Assembly: GCA_022494885.1 (NCBI GenBank)
Contig: JAGVSM010002873.1
Coordinates: 20,654 to 84,653 of the forward strand
Length of the DNA stretch: 64,000 bases
Reading direction: 5' to 3'
Origin: Micrasema longulum
Taxonomy: Eukaryota; Arthropoda; Insecta; Trichoptera; Brachycentridae
In this document: piece after piece, positions 1 through 10,589 of the stretch
How positions within the stretch are numbered: position 1 is the first letter of the stretch
How the letters are laid out: each line of letters opens with the position of its first letter
The notes under the pieces: model-generated
Told to the model about the DNA's origin: nothing
What the model saw: only the letters and a program-made list of their open reading frames with translations
The model's database searches: none
Program-made: the position numbers and the translations under genes

Positions 1-115
1 CACGAGGCCGATATATTTTTTTACTATTGTTAAATTTGTGGTACCTTTCCAAGCTCGGGGGTCGTCTTTTCTTTTTTGAAAACGCACAGCGAATATAAAA
101 AATATTTTTAAATAT

Positions 116-275
116 GAACCGGGCTGTATTTCTATGGCAAGTGTCGCTGATTCACGGTTCAAAGTTCGAGCCTTGCTCTACTACAATTTAATTCTCATTT
201 CCCAAAGTGAGTTATTTACAATTCATTGAAAATGGCCCCGAAATTCAAATGTTTGAGTAAATCATAAAAACCAAA
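116..275 (+). mobile_element. SINE-G copy (tRNA-like head plus body)
   Basis: The segment begins with a tRNA-like head containing a B-box-like GGTTCAAAGTTCGAGCC. It continues into a body with the landmarks AGTGAGTTATT and ACGGCC/ATGGCCCCG. The same order of landmarks occurs at 16553-16700, and a head alone at 46573-46650 on the minus strand, so this is a dispersed family rather than a tRNA gene. The acceptor stem does not close. Being a retroposed tRNA-derived SINE is inferred from this organisation. No target duplication was found. Confidence 0.5.
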
Positions 276-504
276 TATACTGATACGTATGTATATTTTT
301 AAAAAGAACAGGCGGTGCGTCATGACGCTGTCGATAAGATGGACTACTGTGAAAATAATGCTAAAATAATCTATGAGATATTTTTTTCTCAATTGGTCTG
401 AGTGCTTTGGTGTAGGAACTTTTCGTGACATAGTTCCATATACATTTTAAAGTTTAGATACATGATCTTAATTATGCTATGCCATTTCATTATTTAATAA
501 CTTA

Positions 505-795
505 TCTGTATTAACATATTACAACAGAGATGAAAAACATTTAAGAGAAGGTAATATAGAAGTCCAGGCATCTACAGGGCTTATGACCTGTAAATGGCTG
601 GTTTAAGTGGCCACTTTACACACTGTGTAACATTCACCATTCTGCCTGTATTTGAACATCTATATTCCTTCAATTATTTGCTCTGTTGATGTTTGTAAAG
701 TTACAGAGCTGAAACCTTTATTTATGCGGGTGAGATTTATCAAATTGAATTATTTCACCTACATGCTAGACAACGCCTGAAAATATATTTTTTTC
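505..795 (+). mobile_element. Foldback/MITE family FB-A, copy 1 (partial)
   Basis: This is one arm and the centre of the most frequent repeat in the window. Landmarks are TTACAACAGAGATG, ACAGGGCTTATGACCTG, TGGTTTAAGTGGCCACTTTACACACTGTGTAAC and a centre with TGTTGATGTTTGTAAAG and AGCTGAAACC. The outer end (ACAATATTT...) is missing on the left. The element has no coding capacity, and mobility would need a transposase supplied in trans. It can be named only as a non-autonomous foldback element, not assigned to a superfamily. Confidence 0.75.
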
Positions 796-828
796 AATTT
801 CTATACTTCTTCATGGACCACGTAATTT

Positions 829-960
829 ATCAACAATATTTTGACTTTGTCCAAATTTTTGTAGACAAGGACTGGATTTAACTCCCTGGGGAGCTGTTTA
901 TATTAACATATTACAACAGAGATGAAGAACATTTAAGAGAAGGTAATATAGAAGAAGAAG
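829..960 (+). mobile_element. FB-A outer end fragment
   Basis: Reads CAATATTTTGACTTTGTCC, then CTCCCTGGGGAGCTG, then TTACAACAGAGATG and AACATTTAAGAGAAGG, where it breaks off into GAAGAAGAAG. This is the outer terminus plus the start of the arm seen in other FB-A copies. It follows the previous partial copy closely, so the two could be parts of one rearranged element. Confidence 0.65.
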
Positions 961-1227
961 ATGTAATATCTGTATTATATGTTGATATGCATTATTTTTT
1001 AAAACGTATTTTTGTGTTTGTTATAATATTCATGTCTCTATCTATGTAAGTAAGAGTCTCGACTTAACACGGAACTTTCATGCTAGTTGGAACATGACAA
1101 TTAAAAAATGGTATGATAATAGAATTGTTTTTTTTTTTTTTTTTTAAATGTAAACTGAAAGAAAAAACAGTTATATTTCAACGGTCTCATCGTATACTAT
1201 TAAATCTGCATTTTGCAAAGTTTAAAG
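961..1227. other. AT-rich spacer
   Basis: No gene or family member is recognised. It holds a long T run at about 1126-1145 which could be the reverse-strand tail of a retroposon, but no element head accompanies it. Confidence 0.4.
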
Positions 1228-1396
1228 AACAAAAACAAAGCTAAAAAAGCTATCAGATACTGTAGAATTGTCAAATATGTGTCTTTTTAATTATTATAGA
1301 GCAAAGAACAAAGCTGGGAAATTTTAAGAAACTGTCAGGTACTGTAGAATTGCTAAACATTTGTATTTTATTTCATTAGACCAAAAACAAAGCTCA
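1228..1396. repeat. Degenerate tandem repeat, about 75-bp unit
   Basis: Two diverged units and the start of a third each carry AACAAAGCT, then a TCAGRTACTGTAGAATTG block, then TTT-rich DNA ending before the next ACAAAGCT. ACAAAGCT recurs near 1236, 1308 and 1387, giving a period of roughly 75 bp. The units differ at many positions, so the duplication is old. No function is visible. Confidence 0.6.
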
Positions 1397-1437
1397 TCAT
1401 AATAAAGAACCTCGCAATAAAAATGAACCACTTTGAA

Positions 1438-1445
1438 TGACGTCA
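1438..1445. promoter_or_regulatory. CRE-like palindrome TGACGTCA
   Basis: A perfect 8-bp TGACGTCA, the consensus for CREB/ATF-type bZIP dimers. A second perfect copy occurs at 21217-21224. An 8-bp match in 64 kb is only mildly unexpected and there is no adjacent gene, so it is recorded as a motif, not a proven site. Confidence 0.2.
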
Positions 1446-2584
1446 CTGGTTCACATGAATCAACCTATGATATGAGAGTTATGAAAGACTTCCGGTTTGC
1501 TTGTCGTGGATGGACCAATGGAAAAAACTGATCTAGATTAACTGGAAAAGAACGCCTGACGCCACACGCTGAGTTATTTCAGAAATACAAAACTCTAAAA
1601 AATCATAGCGCTGATAATTCGATATATATAAAAATTGAAGATTTTTTTTTGGCTTAGTTTAATAATATAATAACAAACGAAAAAAAACACTGAATTTCCT
1701 CATTGGTAGAATTTCATATTATAATTTGGTTAAGTATCCAAAATAAAAAATCTTTTATTGGATTAAATTCTTGTTTTATTTCTAAAAAAACAGAATAAAA
1801 TAATGTCCTGACAACAGAATATGCGTCACATTTATATTTTTTTTAAAGTACAAATAAATCCAATATAAGTGATGTATTTTGGATACCTTACCAAATTCTT
1901 AGTAAGTTTAAGTCCTGATGTAACCTAGAAAACGGCCGACGTACTCGTGTTATTCAAAAGTGGTTTATAGAATTTTATAAACGAGTAGTGTAAAATGTCA
2001 CTCCGCGAAATTAAGGGTGTTTTTGATACTAACAAAATATTATTAATATTACCCATAAGTTTTTCAAATTATGCAGCACAGACATTCAGCACTGAACTAA
2101 ACTGAACTGGCTATGAACCACAAATAAACAAAGCCACGAATATTCTCATTGCCTTCCTTTTCCCTAAGTTCGTTAATTTGTTTCTCAATTTTCTGTGCAA
2201 AGTTTGACATAGGATGAGAGGAATATTGTTACCCCCCGAATTCGTATCATCGCCAAATTAAATTAAGATAAAGATGTAATAGTAAATATTAACGGAGGGT
2301 GTTGTATCCGCGTAATGTACGCTTTCACATTTGTAAAATATTTCCACTCACACATTACAGAATAGAATTTTAGAAGCCCAGTACTCATTTTACGAAAAAC
2401 ATCTTAAATAAGAAAAAAACTGCATGCTGAAATAATTCAAAAGAATTCATTGCTTGCACAAAGACTACACTTCTATTTACCACTTAAAAATATAAACATA
2501 TGGCATATGAAACGACGCATCGCGTGTGGTAGGTACCCGCAATTTCATAAACATATATATAAGGCAAAACAACATACCATCACG
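1446..2584. other. AT-rich DNA with no recognised element
   Basis: No coding similarity, tRNA-like head, inverted ends or copies elsewhere in the window were recognised. The open frame at 2450-2878 runs into the antisense of the LINE relic described next and is not a gene. Confidence 0.4.
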
Positions 2585-2945
2585 CCGTTTCTGCGCAGGG
2601 GTAAACAGAGAGGTTGGACAGATATACCACTCTGTTTTTCCAAACAGACCTCACTTCCTCTAAATTCATTCATCTTCTCATTCACGCACGCTGATTATTT
2701 CGACTTTGTATTTGGTTATGCCATATCTTTCTCTGTCTTTCTCGTTCTCTACATTTATCAACATTTGCTTGGTAAATCTTTTAAAGTGTTTTTTTTCATC
2801 CATTTGCTATACATATTTAAACCATCCCAGAACTTCTTTCTTGAGATTGTCGATTATGCATTTCTCAGCCTTAAATGATGCACCGATTCCAACATTTTTA
2901 CACACGTCTTACATACACTTGAACACACATTTGCCTGAGAGATCA
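2585..2945 (-). mobile_element. RTE-like LINE, C-terminal relic (antisense)
   Basis: On the minus strand the translation, across frames, gives pieces such as GWFKYV, MDEKK and KSRNNQRACMRR followed by MNLEEV. The same block, KSRNNRR-x-CM-x-RCMNxEEAR, occurs at 14220-14535, 21665-22270 and 10590-10740. It resembles the region after the reverse transcriptase in RTE/Jockey-type LINEs (the GHxxRMxxxR...GRPR...EEARxxCxDRxxW tail). Several stops and frameshifts make it a dead copy. Confidence 0.6.
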
Positions 2946-3517
2946 CATGTTTTTTATTTTTATTTATTTTTCATTTTTTTTGTTTTTTTACAATAAACAT
3001 AATGATAAAACACAGTATTAAAAAAATAAAGCATAATTACATAGTAATGAAATACATATAAATAGAAAAATTGTAAACAAAAATCCCACAAAGGCTGTTC
3101 GTGGGTATACAAGAAAATATTAATGAAAATTTGCACTTATAATAAATAATGGACAGTTATAATATTTTTGTGTAACATAAAAAAGAAAAAATAAAATATT
3201 CCATATTATTATGTATTAACATATACATATGTATATATACATTAAAAAAATAATTATATTATTTATTGCATTCAGCCTACTTTCATCCCAGTTTTTTTTA
3301 TATTTCATCCCTACTTTGCTTTCATACATACGGGTCAGCTTCAGGACTCTATTAAAAACTGCTGATTTTACCAAAAAAAAATTATGTATATTGGGCTATC
3401 AACAATAATTAGATATGATGATGTCATAATAAGAATTATTCAATTTATTTCATTTCATTTATTTAATCAGATATTTAGAACATTACAGAAAAAAGACCCA
3501 ATTCATTCATTTTATAT
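2946..3517. other. AT-rich DNA, T-rich then A-rich
   Basis: It holds a T-rich block (2951-2990) followed by A-rich DNA resembling the reverse complement of a LINE 3' UTR and tail, but I cannot tie it to a specific family. No coding signal is visible. Confidence 0.35.
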
Positions 3518-3605
3518 TGATTGATAGGTATTTTAAGAGATCTGGATATAGAAAACTTAAAAAAAAGTCAATATGGAAGTCTAGGCATTTACTGTGTATA
3601 TGACC
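3518..3605 (+). mobile_element. FB-A arm fragment
   Basis: A diverged piece of the arm: TAGGTATTTTAAGAGAT, then GTCAATATGGAAGTC, then TAGGCATTTACTG and TATGACC. It is truncated before the GTTTAAGTGGCC block. Confidence 0.5.
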
Positions 3606-3734
3606 AACGTTTGTATTTTTATTTTACTGTGCGTGCAGTGTATTGTGCATCAAGTGCGCAATATCTTCTCAATGAGAAAATTTTAAACTTCAGAACCACT
3701 TCGTTTATTTATTTATTTATTCTTTATTAAATTA

Positions 3735-3940
3735 ATTCAAACATCTTAAGAACCAATATAAGCTTTTATTAACATTACTATTTTTTCAAACTTATTTTAA
3801 AGAATTCAATTCCTTCTTTTTATTTTATTTCTTGGAGTAACTCATTGTACAGCTTCAATTCCTTGTAAAATGAGTTGTTAGATTCTGTTTTTCTCCTCAT
3901 TGGTAATCATATCTTTTTTCTATCCCTCGTTTCACATATA
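3735..3940 (-). mobile_element. LINE reverse-transcriptase C-terminal relic
   Basis: The minus strand encodes ETRDRKK, then LPMRRKTESNNSFYKELKL followed by YNEL and a lysine-rich end with an internal stop. The copy at 15140-15470 encodes the same peptide more completely (ETRDKKNIRLPMRKKTE...YNELPEEIK). An 'NTR...LP...R..S....G.KLYN.LP..IK' tail is typical of the end of ORF2 in CR1/Jockey/L2-type non-LTR retrotransposons. The exact clade is not resolved. Confidence 0.65.
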
Positions 3941-5510
3941 TGACATTGTTGGTTAAATTTTGCTATTTATTTTATTTATTCATCCTTTTAATTATTTTAT
4001 GTTTAAAAATTGCTACATCATCAACAATTAAAATTAAATTTAGACACTTTCGTGGAATGAATTTCATAAAAAGAGTTATTTCATAACCCAGAACTGCCTT
4101 GTGTACAAACGAATAAATTTGTTTAAAGTTACGCTGAAAACACGATGAAAGCTAAAACATTGTTAAAACAAAATCTGGACCTTAGAGAAGAAAACACGGG
4201 AGTCCTCTTTATGCCGTTTTGATGGTTAAAATGCAGAAATTATCGCAATAACCTATTTTATACGTGAATAAAATACTAATATCCTCTTTCATTGTAAAAA
4301 TGCTTTAAGTTGAAATAAAAATCTGAAGTCTCCTTTTTTTGTGCAAAAAACATCAGTAATCACATAAACACTAGTTTAATATAAACTATTTTTACAAAAA
4401 AAACTTCATTTTACATTAAAGGTTCTTTATAGGTTAATATTATCTCATTTGATTCGAAAGTTGTGATGTTTTTGATATAACACAATCACAAAATCTTGTT
4501 TCCTGAACAACTCGTTCAATGTGACTACCGTGGATGATTCTTCAGCTCTTGTGATGTCACACTAATCGACATACGATTCGAGACTTGATATATCTCTTTT
4601 ATTTTTTTACATTGGAAAGTTGTAATTTTTTATAATCTTCAAATTGACATTTTCACACCGGATTTGGAAAGTAAAATTTGTATGTCTATGCTGGATTTTA
4701 ATACAAAATATATTTTACCTTGCTACCCGAAGAATGGTGTCCTCAAATACAGCATGTATTAGAGAGAGCACGAAGATATAATCATTAACAAGGAAGACAG
4801 AGACGCTGTTCTGTAGCCGGTGTTGTGTGTAACAAATTCAGTCGGTTGTTGACAGTGATGGGGGACGTACCCGTGAATTATGAGTGGCAAATTTGTATAT
4901 TTTTTTTTTTGCTTTAACAGGGCTAAATTATTTAACGAAAAGGAATTATTTAACTCTATGTCTCTATGTTTTTTTTTTTTATGTTTGAGATTTAGAATAT
5001 TTCGTCTTTCGCTAGTGGTAACACAATCTTACATTACCGCGCGCAAAAATATTATTAGAGTTAAGGTACAGCAATATCAATAGTTTATATGTAAAAATAC
5101 TAGGTTAGATATAAAATAAGAACGCTACATATATATACACACATAATATAAACCATGATGATGGACTTTGATGGCTGTAATCCGATACAAAACATCAGAA
5201 AAATGCAAACGACACACGGCATAATAACCCAGAAAAAACTCGGTGTGCATTAAGTCCTTTCAATATCTAGGTTTATTTTTCCCATCTCAAGCTTTCAATC
5301 TATTTTTAAATATCCATCAAATAACAATTTTGTAAGAATCCACAAGTCCACTGGTAATATTTTACAAGGAGTTACGTGTCCTTTAAGATATAGTATGTAC
5401 TCGTATGTTACCCCGGTATAAATGAAATCTCAGGATGTGGATGTTTTAAATTCTCTTCTACCCCTTTCTACTCTGTACCTACCCCCACCGAAACTACCCC
5501 TTTCATATAT
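3941..5510. other. AT-rich DNA with no recognised element
   Basis: No coding or repeat family was recognised. The 67-codon frame at 4880-5083 is phenylalanine-rich from T runs and looks fortuitous. Confidence 0.4.
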
Positions 5511-5600
5511 CAACCCTCCAATTTAATATTCATGGTGAAAAACGGCCTCAAATTCAGTTATCGTCAGGAGAATTATCAGTATTTATGTTTGCTAAAAAGT
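5511..5600 (+). mobile_element. Possible SINE-G body fragment
   Basis: Carries AAAAACGGCCTCAAATTCA, matching the body landmark of the SINE-G copies at 116-275 and 16553-16700. No tRNA-like head is present. Confidence 0.3.
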
Positions 5601-5884
5601 AAATGTGTACGAAATATTTATTTTTCGTACAAGTCGGCTACCCAAATCGCTGCCGACTATTCTTATTTATTATTTATTTACGGACACTGTCCATTTATAC
5701 AATTTTAAGGAATGAATAATTACAATATAAAAATTGGTTTTAAAAATTCGAAATAATTAAAGAAGCATTGACAAACATAAGGGACATCAAAACACGATCT
5801 GGACTATTTAATTAGTGCTCGTATAAATCGTTATAAACTTAAACTAAAAATGTCCAGATCATGTCTTATGTGAACAATACGACA

Positions 5885-6205
5885 AAGACGGGTCATTCTT
5901 CAGAAACTGAAGCTGACTGATAAGACTTTCGACCATATGCCTCAGACGAGTTCTCCAAAATTTTGGTCACCTCGCAAGGAGAGGGGAAGATTTCCTGGAG
6001 AAGATTGTTGTGGTCGGCAGCGTAGAGCGAAGGAGAGGACGAGAGAAGTCTCGCATACACTGGTTGAACCAGATAAAAATTGCAACTGGCATTTTGTTTA
6101 TGGCAGCTTTCAAAAATGCGGAGTGCTGAGACAAGTAGAGGACTACAGTCTCGAAAGTCTACATAGTGGTCATGATCCTCAGTCATGAGGGACCGTCTAG
6201 GAAGA
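5885..6205 (+). mobile_element. RTE-like LINE, C-terminal relic
   Basis: In the second forward frame the translation reads ARRGEDFLEKIVVVGSVER, then RRGREKSRIHWLNQIK, then TGILFMAAFKNAEC, a stop, and TTVSKVYIVVMILSHEG. This is the GHxxRR-D-LEK...GKxxGxRxRGRxRxRWxDQIK...A..NAExRxxWRxxV tail known downstream of the RT in RTE-type LINEs. The stops make it a relic. The longer open frames here (5893-6261 minus, 5937-6188 plus) are shadows. The end CCTCAGTCATGAG also closes the copy at 29150-29470. Confidence 0.75.
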
Positions 6206-6547
6206 GACTGTTGAAATTTCTTTGATAGGGGATGGGAGATGATTTCACCGTCGAGCCGCATGGACAGTAATTCAAGTAAAAATTATTAATATTTGGTTTA
6301 TTTATAGAGTGCACTTTTTGAGAAAAATCTATTTAAAGGCGCTTAAAAATTCTATATGCGAGAGGTAAACTGCAGTATCTCCAAAAACCCAACTTTTAGG
6401 AAAGAGAAAGGAGTGATTTTTCATACTTTAAACATCTTGTATTTTTCAATGTAAATTGCAATGAAGTCAATTTGTTTTCTAAAATATATTTTATACACAT
6501 TACCACAAATACACATTGAAAATTTTTTGGGAGTACCTACCTACTGT
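6206..6547. other. Unassigned AT-rich DNA
   Basis: Nothing recognised beyond the end of the RTE relic. Confidence 0.35.
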
Positions 6548-6660
6548 ATTTATTTGCTTGGTTTACAAACAATAAAAAATAATACATGAAATACAGAAAT
6601 ATTCAAATAAAAAAATGACAACTTATTTCCATCAATTACATGTAAACACTAATAAAATAC
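6548..6660 (-). repeat. Repeat M, copy 1 (probable LINE 3' UTR)
   Basis: Shares an ordered run of matches with 57672-57780: TTTGGTTTA-AAACAAT, A-rich DNA, ACAT-AAT, AATATT, then ATAAAAAAATG-ACA and ACTTATTT. The TTTATTT start suggests the reverse complement of an (AAATA)n-tailed LINE. The identity estimate is by eye. Confidence 0.4.
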
Positions 6661-7127
6661 ATACTTAAGTAAAAATAACAATCTCAATGATTAAAATAGA
6701 AATTAAATTATTGTAAAAATTAATACAAAATATATCTTCAATACAAATGTTAACAATAATAAAATAAAATACGAATAAAATTAACAGCAAAAATTATTAA
6801 AATTTAATCGTCTTAAAAAAATATTTTTTTAATGTAAAACTAATAAAACAATAAATAAAATAAACATCGAAATAAAACTAGCAATGTACGTTTTTTTACT
6901 GTCCCTTACCTCTTATTTGGTGTGGAGTCGCAATTAAAAAAAATATCCTTGTTGTTGAAGAAATTTGGAGTTAATACTATTTGTTATGTTGTAGTGGACG
7001 TTTCGACGTAGGAATAACTCAATTTCATTGTATTTAGAGTTACCGTGGTTTACTTCTAACAGGTAGAATTATTTCCTTGAACTTTCTTACTAAGCTAACA
7101 TTATATATCTTAATTTAAATAATATAT
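6661..7127. other. Very A-rich spacer
   Basis: Low-complexity A/T DNA up to about 6900, then unassigned sequence. No gene is seen. Confidence 0.4.
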
Positions 7128-7271
7128 GAGACTCATACCCGTATGCAGGACAAAACTTAAGGTGAGGGAAGTACATTCTAATTTCAAATGCAGAGAATAA
7201 CCCGAAGGTTAAGACAATAGAATGTACTTTCCTCACCTTGAGGTTTGTCTCTGCATACGGGTATCAGTCTA
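7128..7271. repeat. Near-perfect 144-bp hairpin (inverted repeat, 37-nt loop)
   Basis: The left arm 7135-7180 and right arm 7218-7264 pair over about 46 bp. Differences are one single-base bulge, one mismatch and two changes that become G-U pairs in RNA. A weaker outer extension (AGACT) takes the stem to 7128/7271. The arms read ATACCCGTATGCAG and GGTGAGG, ending GTACATTCTA, and the loop is 7181-7217. No second copy was noticed. It could be a small foldback MITE or a hairpin-RNA/miRNA precursor; the sequence alone does not decide. Confidence 0.8.
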
Positions 7272-7875
7272 TCCTGGACTCTATACAGCAGGAAATTACG
7301 TTTCTTCTACAATATAATATCTGATTTTTTGTCCCTAACAGATATCCACACTGTAGTTAAAAGTAGTTATCACACGCCATTTTTCTTGAACTTTGCAACA
7401 ATGGTGATTGGACTCATAAAGGTAATAAACCAAAATCAGTGATCGAACATCCCATTTCCAAGACAAACAAAAATGTTTTTTTCCGAGTACCTTAGCCTTA
7501 TACATGACAGGCAAGGTTACTAAATACGGGCATCTAAATATATAAAAAAATATATATATTATCTGATTTAAAAGAACTCGTGTAAAAAATATAAATAAAT
7601 GTGAAACGAACTCCTTCGCTAAACACTAGTTTTTAGTCTTTTAGAGAGGTAGAAAAATTATTATAATTTATGTATGTACATACCATATTATGTAATTTTT
7701 TTACAATACGGGTATATTGTTAAGTGTCCTCGGCACGGGTGACCCCAGCGAGGTCACATTATTTTATTATTGATTATGGTTTGTAAGAGTTAAATATGAA
7801 TAAATAAATAAATAAACAAATTTCGATCAATAAATAAAATTAAATTACAAAAAACTAAAAATCTGATTTCAAAAT
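7272..7875. other. Unassigned DNA with (AAAT)n run
   Basis: No gene recognised. At 7797-7817 an (AAAT)n run abuts the next LINE relic and probably is the reverse side of its 3' region. Confidence 0.4.
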
Positions 7876-8145
7876 TGAGGTTATGATAAAAGAAAGATCT
7901 GAACTGACTGGGACTGTTGATGATTCGCAAATGTGAAGACATTTGGTTCCAGACAGAGGAGCCGGCAACGGCGATAGCACGACCTCGGACCCTAGTGTTT
8001 TGACTGCGACTGTTTGACAATTTTCCTCTGCCTAAATCAAATGCTGACATAGGAGTAAATTTTCTTTAACATGTATTTTCCCTAATACGCCTGATAGGTA
8101 CGTTGGAGCCATTTCATGAACAAATTTGAATACTCTTTAGCGAGA
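7876..8145 (-). mobile_element. CR1/L2-like LINE, RT C-terminal relic
   Basis: The minus strand encodes FVHEMAPTYLS-V, a frame change, then SQNTRVRGRAIAVAGSSVWN, QMSSHLR and SPSQFRSFF. The order 'LHG.AP.YL..L ... R.....R...VAG..LWN.LP..LR...S...FK..LK' is the standard end of the CR1/L2/Jockey reverse-transcriptase protein. The 86-codon frame at 7790-8050 is part of it. An (AAAT)n-like A/T run follows in the element's orientation. It is 5'-truncated and dead. Confidence 0.7.
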
Positions 8146-8641
8146 AAGGAAGAATTGTGGAGAGAATTCAGAGGGTGTTTTAAGAACAAGAACGAATAGA
8201 GAGTGAACTCCTTAGTTATAGAAAATTATATTTATTTCAGTGCATATAATATGTCTCCTTGAATAGAAAATTACTGAGTAATAATTTAAATCGTATGAGT
8301 AATAGATCCAATAGTGTACTGTCAGTTCCAGGATGCAGAACTAAGTTCGCACAGAGGCACTCCTCACATGTTGGTCCAAGATCCTTCAATTTTCTAACCA
8401 AGAAACTACAACACATCAAATAGCTGGTACATTTTAAAGTAGGTTTGAGGTCATGGATCAGCATGGAAGGAAAAGATAGACACATTCTTTAAAAAAATAA
8501 TTAAAAGAAAAAATAAATGCATTCTGCAAATAAATCATGTTTTTGTAATATCAGCATATGCTAATTTAGTTTTTCTTTTCTTTTTTTCATGTTCATTTCA
8601 TACCGTATACATATGCTATTAACGTTTTAATAATAAAAAAA
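8146..8641. other. Unassigned DNA
   Basis: An 82-codon minus-strand frame (8237-8485) is cysteine- and leucine-rich but unrecognised. It could be an upstream piece of the neighbouring LINE relic or chance. Confidence 0.3.
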
Positions 8642-8805
8642 GGAATGGCCCGCGCTCAGACGCTGAAGTCTTTGTGAGCATTTTTTCCAATTCATGTTAT
8701 AGCTTAATTTAAAAATGTATTTTTGTGAAGTGTATTTTTGTAATTATATTTCTTTGTAAATAATATGTGTATGGAAATATAAACCAAAAAAAAAATGTAA
8801 TTAAA
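8642..8805 (+). repeat. Repeat K, copy 1 (LINE 3' end with A-rich tail)
   Basis: Shared with 42525-42675: GAATGGCCC, CTCAGACGCTGAAGTCTTTG, TATGTTATAGCTTAATTTAAA, then AAGTGTATTTTTGTAATTA, and an ATGGAAA...AAACAAA tail. Both copies have the same polarity and end in A-rich DNA, as expected for 5'-truncated retroposon 3' ends. No ORF can be assigned. Confidence 0.65.
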
Positions 8806-9640
8806 AAATAGGTAAGCCATGAACTATTGACTTTAAAATTTTACTTTCGCGAATGTATATAGGAGAAATAGGTCTATGACAAACAGTGAACAGAAGCAAA
8901 AAAATTCGTGAGTCTTTCAGGAGTTTGATTTTAAGCCATTTCATTTGCCGACGATATCAAATATGTGGACATATTTTTTAAAATATCATTTTACTGTAAA
9001 CAAGGGCATTTTTTTTTAATATGCGATACTTTTTCCGTGGGTTTCGCATTATCAACCCTTTTTATGGGTAAAAACATTCCTCACCACCTCAAACCACCCC
9101 ATTCGAGACCAGGGGAAGGGGTGGATTTGGATATCCCATATTTTGAAGGGCTGAACCCTTTGTGATATTTAGCATTTTTCCAACCCCTTTAATCGTTATA
9201 AGCACGGGATTTTTTATTTTGATGGTACTATGAAGGAGCTGATTTTATTACCGTGATTTTAATTTCACATTTTTTAAAATAATCTCGATCGATGATATTT
9301 GTTAAGAATGTAGGTAAAAATATTTGTACACAAGCTCTGAATATATTGTTTAAAATTAAATATTTTTTTTTATTTTAAAATTTTTAAATTTAGTACCTAA
9401 ATACCTATAAAAAAGAAACAGGATTAGATCGGCTAAAAAAATTTTTTTCTTCTATGGTGTAACTTTATAATACGAGAACCTACAACCATACAACTTTATT
9501 TGTATTTTAAATTAATTTTACATAGAAAAATGATTCATTAATTTCAATTGAATTAACCTTATGACACATGGCCAAAATTTTAAAAACAATATTATTTAAT
9601 TTTTCAAATCAAATTTCATTAAAAACTATATTTGAAACTC
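8806..9640. other. Unassigned AT-rich DNA with a C-rich patch
   Basis: The patch at about 9050-9190 (CACCTCAAACCACCCC, GGGGAAGGGGTGG) is locally GC-rich. The 66-codon frame over it is not recognised. No repeat partner was seen. Confidence 0.35.
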
Positions 9641-9644
9641 ATTT

Positions 9645-9755
9645 CTTTTGTTTCTTCATTATAATTAAAATTAAAATAAAAAAACTTTGTTTTTGACAAT
9701 TTTTCTATTTTTTACAGACTGGTTTCGAAGATTCCTTTTCAAGGATATACTTTAC
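9645..9755 (-). repeat. Repeat N (CGAAACCRGTC motif), copy 1
   Basis: In the minus orientation it reads CCTTGAAAAGGA, then TTCGAAACCAGTC, an A-rich stretch, AAAATTGTC and AAAACAAAGTTTTT. The order GAAACC-GTC / AAATTGT / AACAAAGTT recurs at 50810-50885 (minus) and more weakly at 27330-27425. It is likely the 3' end of a retroelement. The GAAAC element may be a ribozyme remnant (see findings). Confidence 0.4.
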
Positions 9756-9962
9756 TTATTTCTTTATTTGTCTTAATCATACTTAAAAGGAACCTTGTTC
9801 TTAAACGTTCAAAAACACATTATTTTAATAGCCAAAAACAAAGTTTTGTAATATATACATACATATTATAATTTAGCATGTGGTCACGTACAATATCAAT
9901 AATATATGTTTTTTGATCTGATAAAACTATCATTTATTTTTCTTATTCAAAAGCAAAAAAAC

Positions 9963-10245
9963 ATATATTAACATATTACAACAGAGATAAAGAACATTTA
10001 AGAGAAGGTAATATAGAATTTCAGACATCTACAGGGCTTATGACTTATCATTGGCTGGTTTAAGTGGCCACTTTACACACTGTGTAACATTCACCATTCT
10101 GCCCGTATTTGAACATCTATATTCCTTTAATTCTTCCATCTGTTGATGTTTTTGACTAAAAGAGCTGAAACTTTTATTGATGCGGATGAGATTCATCTGA
10201 TTTAATTATATCACTTACATACTAGGCAACGCCTGAAATTTTTAT
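9963..10245 (+). mobile_element. FB-A, copy 3
   Basis: Clear match to copy 1 across arm and centre: TTACAACAGAGAT, AACATTTAAGAGAAGG, ACAGGGCTTATGACTT, TTTAAGTGGCCACTTTACAC, TTCTTCCATCTGTTGATG, AGAGCTGAAAC and GGCAACGCCTGAAA. The second arm is absent, so internal recombination or truncation has occurred. Confidence 0.75.
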
Positions 10246-10470
10246 GCCATGGTACTACAGTTTAATTTTTCGTCAACTTTCAAAATATCAATGTATGCTA
10301 TTTATTACAGCTCAATTGTTTCGTCAATGCTATTGCTCAAAACCTCAATCTATACTACTGTAGCTTAAATTTGATATTCATTCATTCTTTCGAAACATCA
10401 ACTATGCTATTTTATCTTAAAATTAACGTTAATTCTGCTATTCAAAGTATCATCAAAACTATTAAAAAAT
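10246..10470 (+). repeat. Degenerate tandem repeat, about 55-60 bp
   Basis: Phrases TCAA-TATGCTATTT, ACAGCTYAA and TTCGTCAA recur with wobble between 10255 and 10470, and once more near 10805-10835. The period is irregular. This may be an old minisatellite; the call is tentative. Confidence 0.3.
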
Positions 10471-10589
10471 ATGTATTTTTTTTCTTGCAAATGATCAATA
10501 ATTCTATTCCCGCTTTAACTTTCCATTTATTATGTTTTTCGAAATTTTAATGACGTTATTTCAGTTAAACATTTAAATTTATTTTGCTA

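Noticed and set aside
2450..2996. Plus-strand ORFs of 96-142 codons as genes
   Set aside because: F/S/L-rich antisense readings of an RTE-like relic and T-rich DNA.
5893..6261. 122-codon minus-strand ORF as a gene
   Set aside because: It is antisense to an RTE-like LINE tail whose conserved residues lie in a plus-strand frame.
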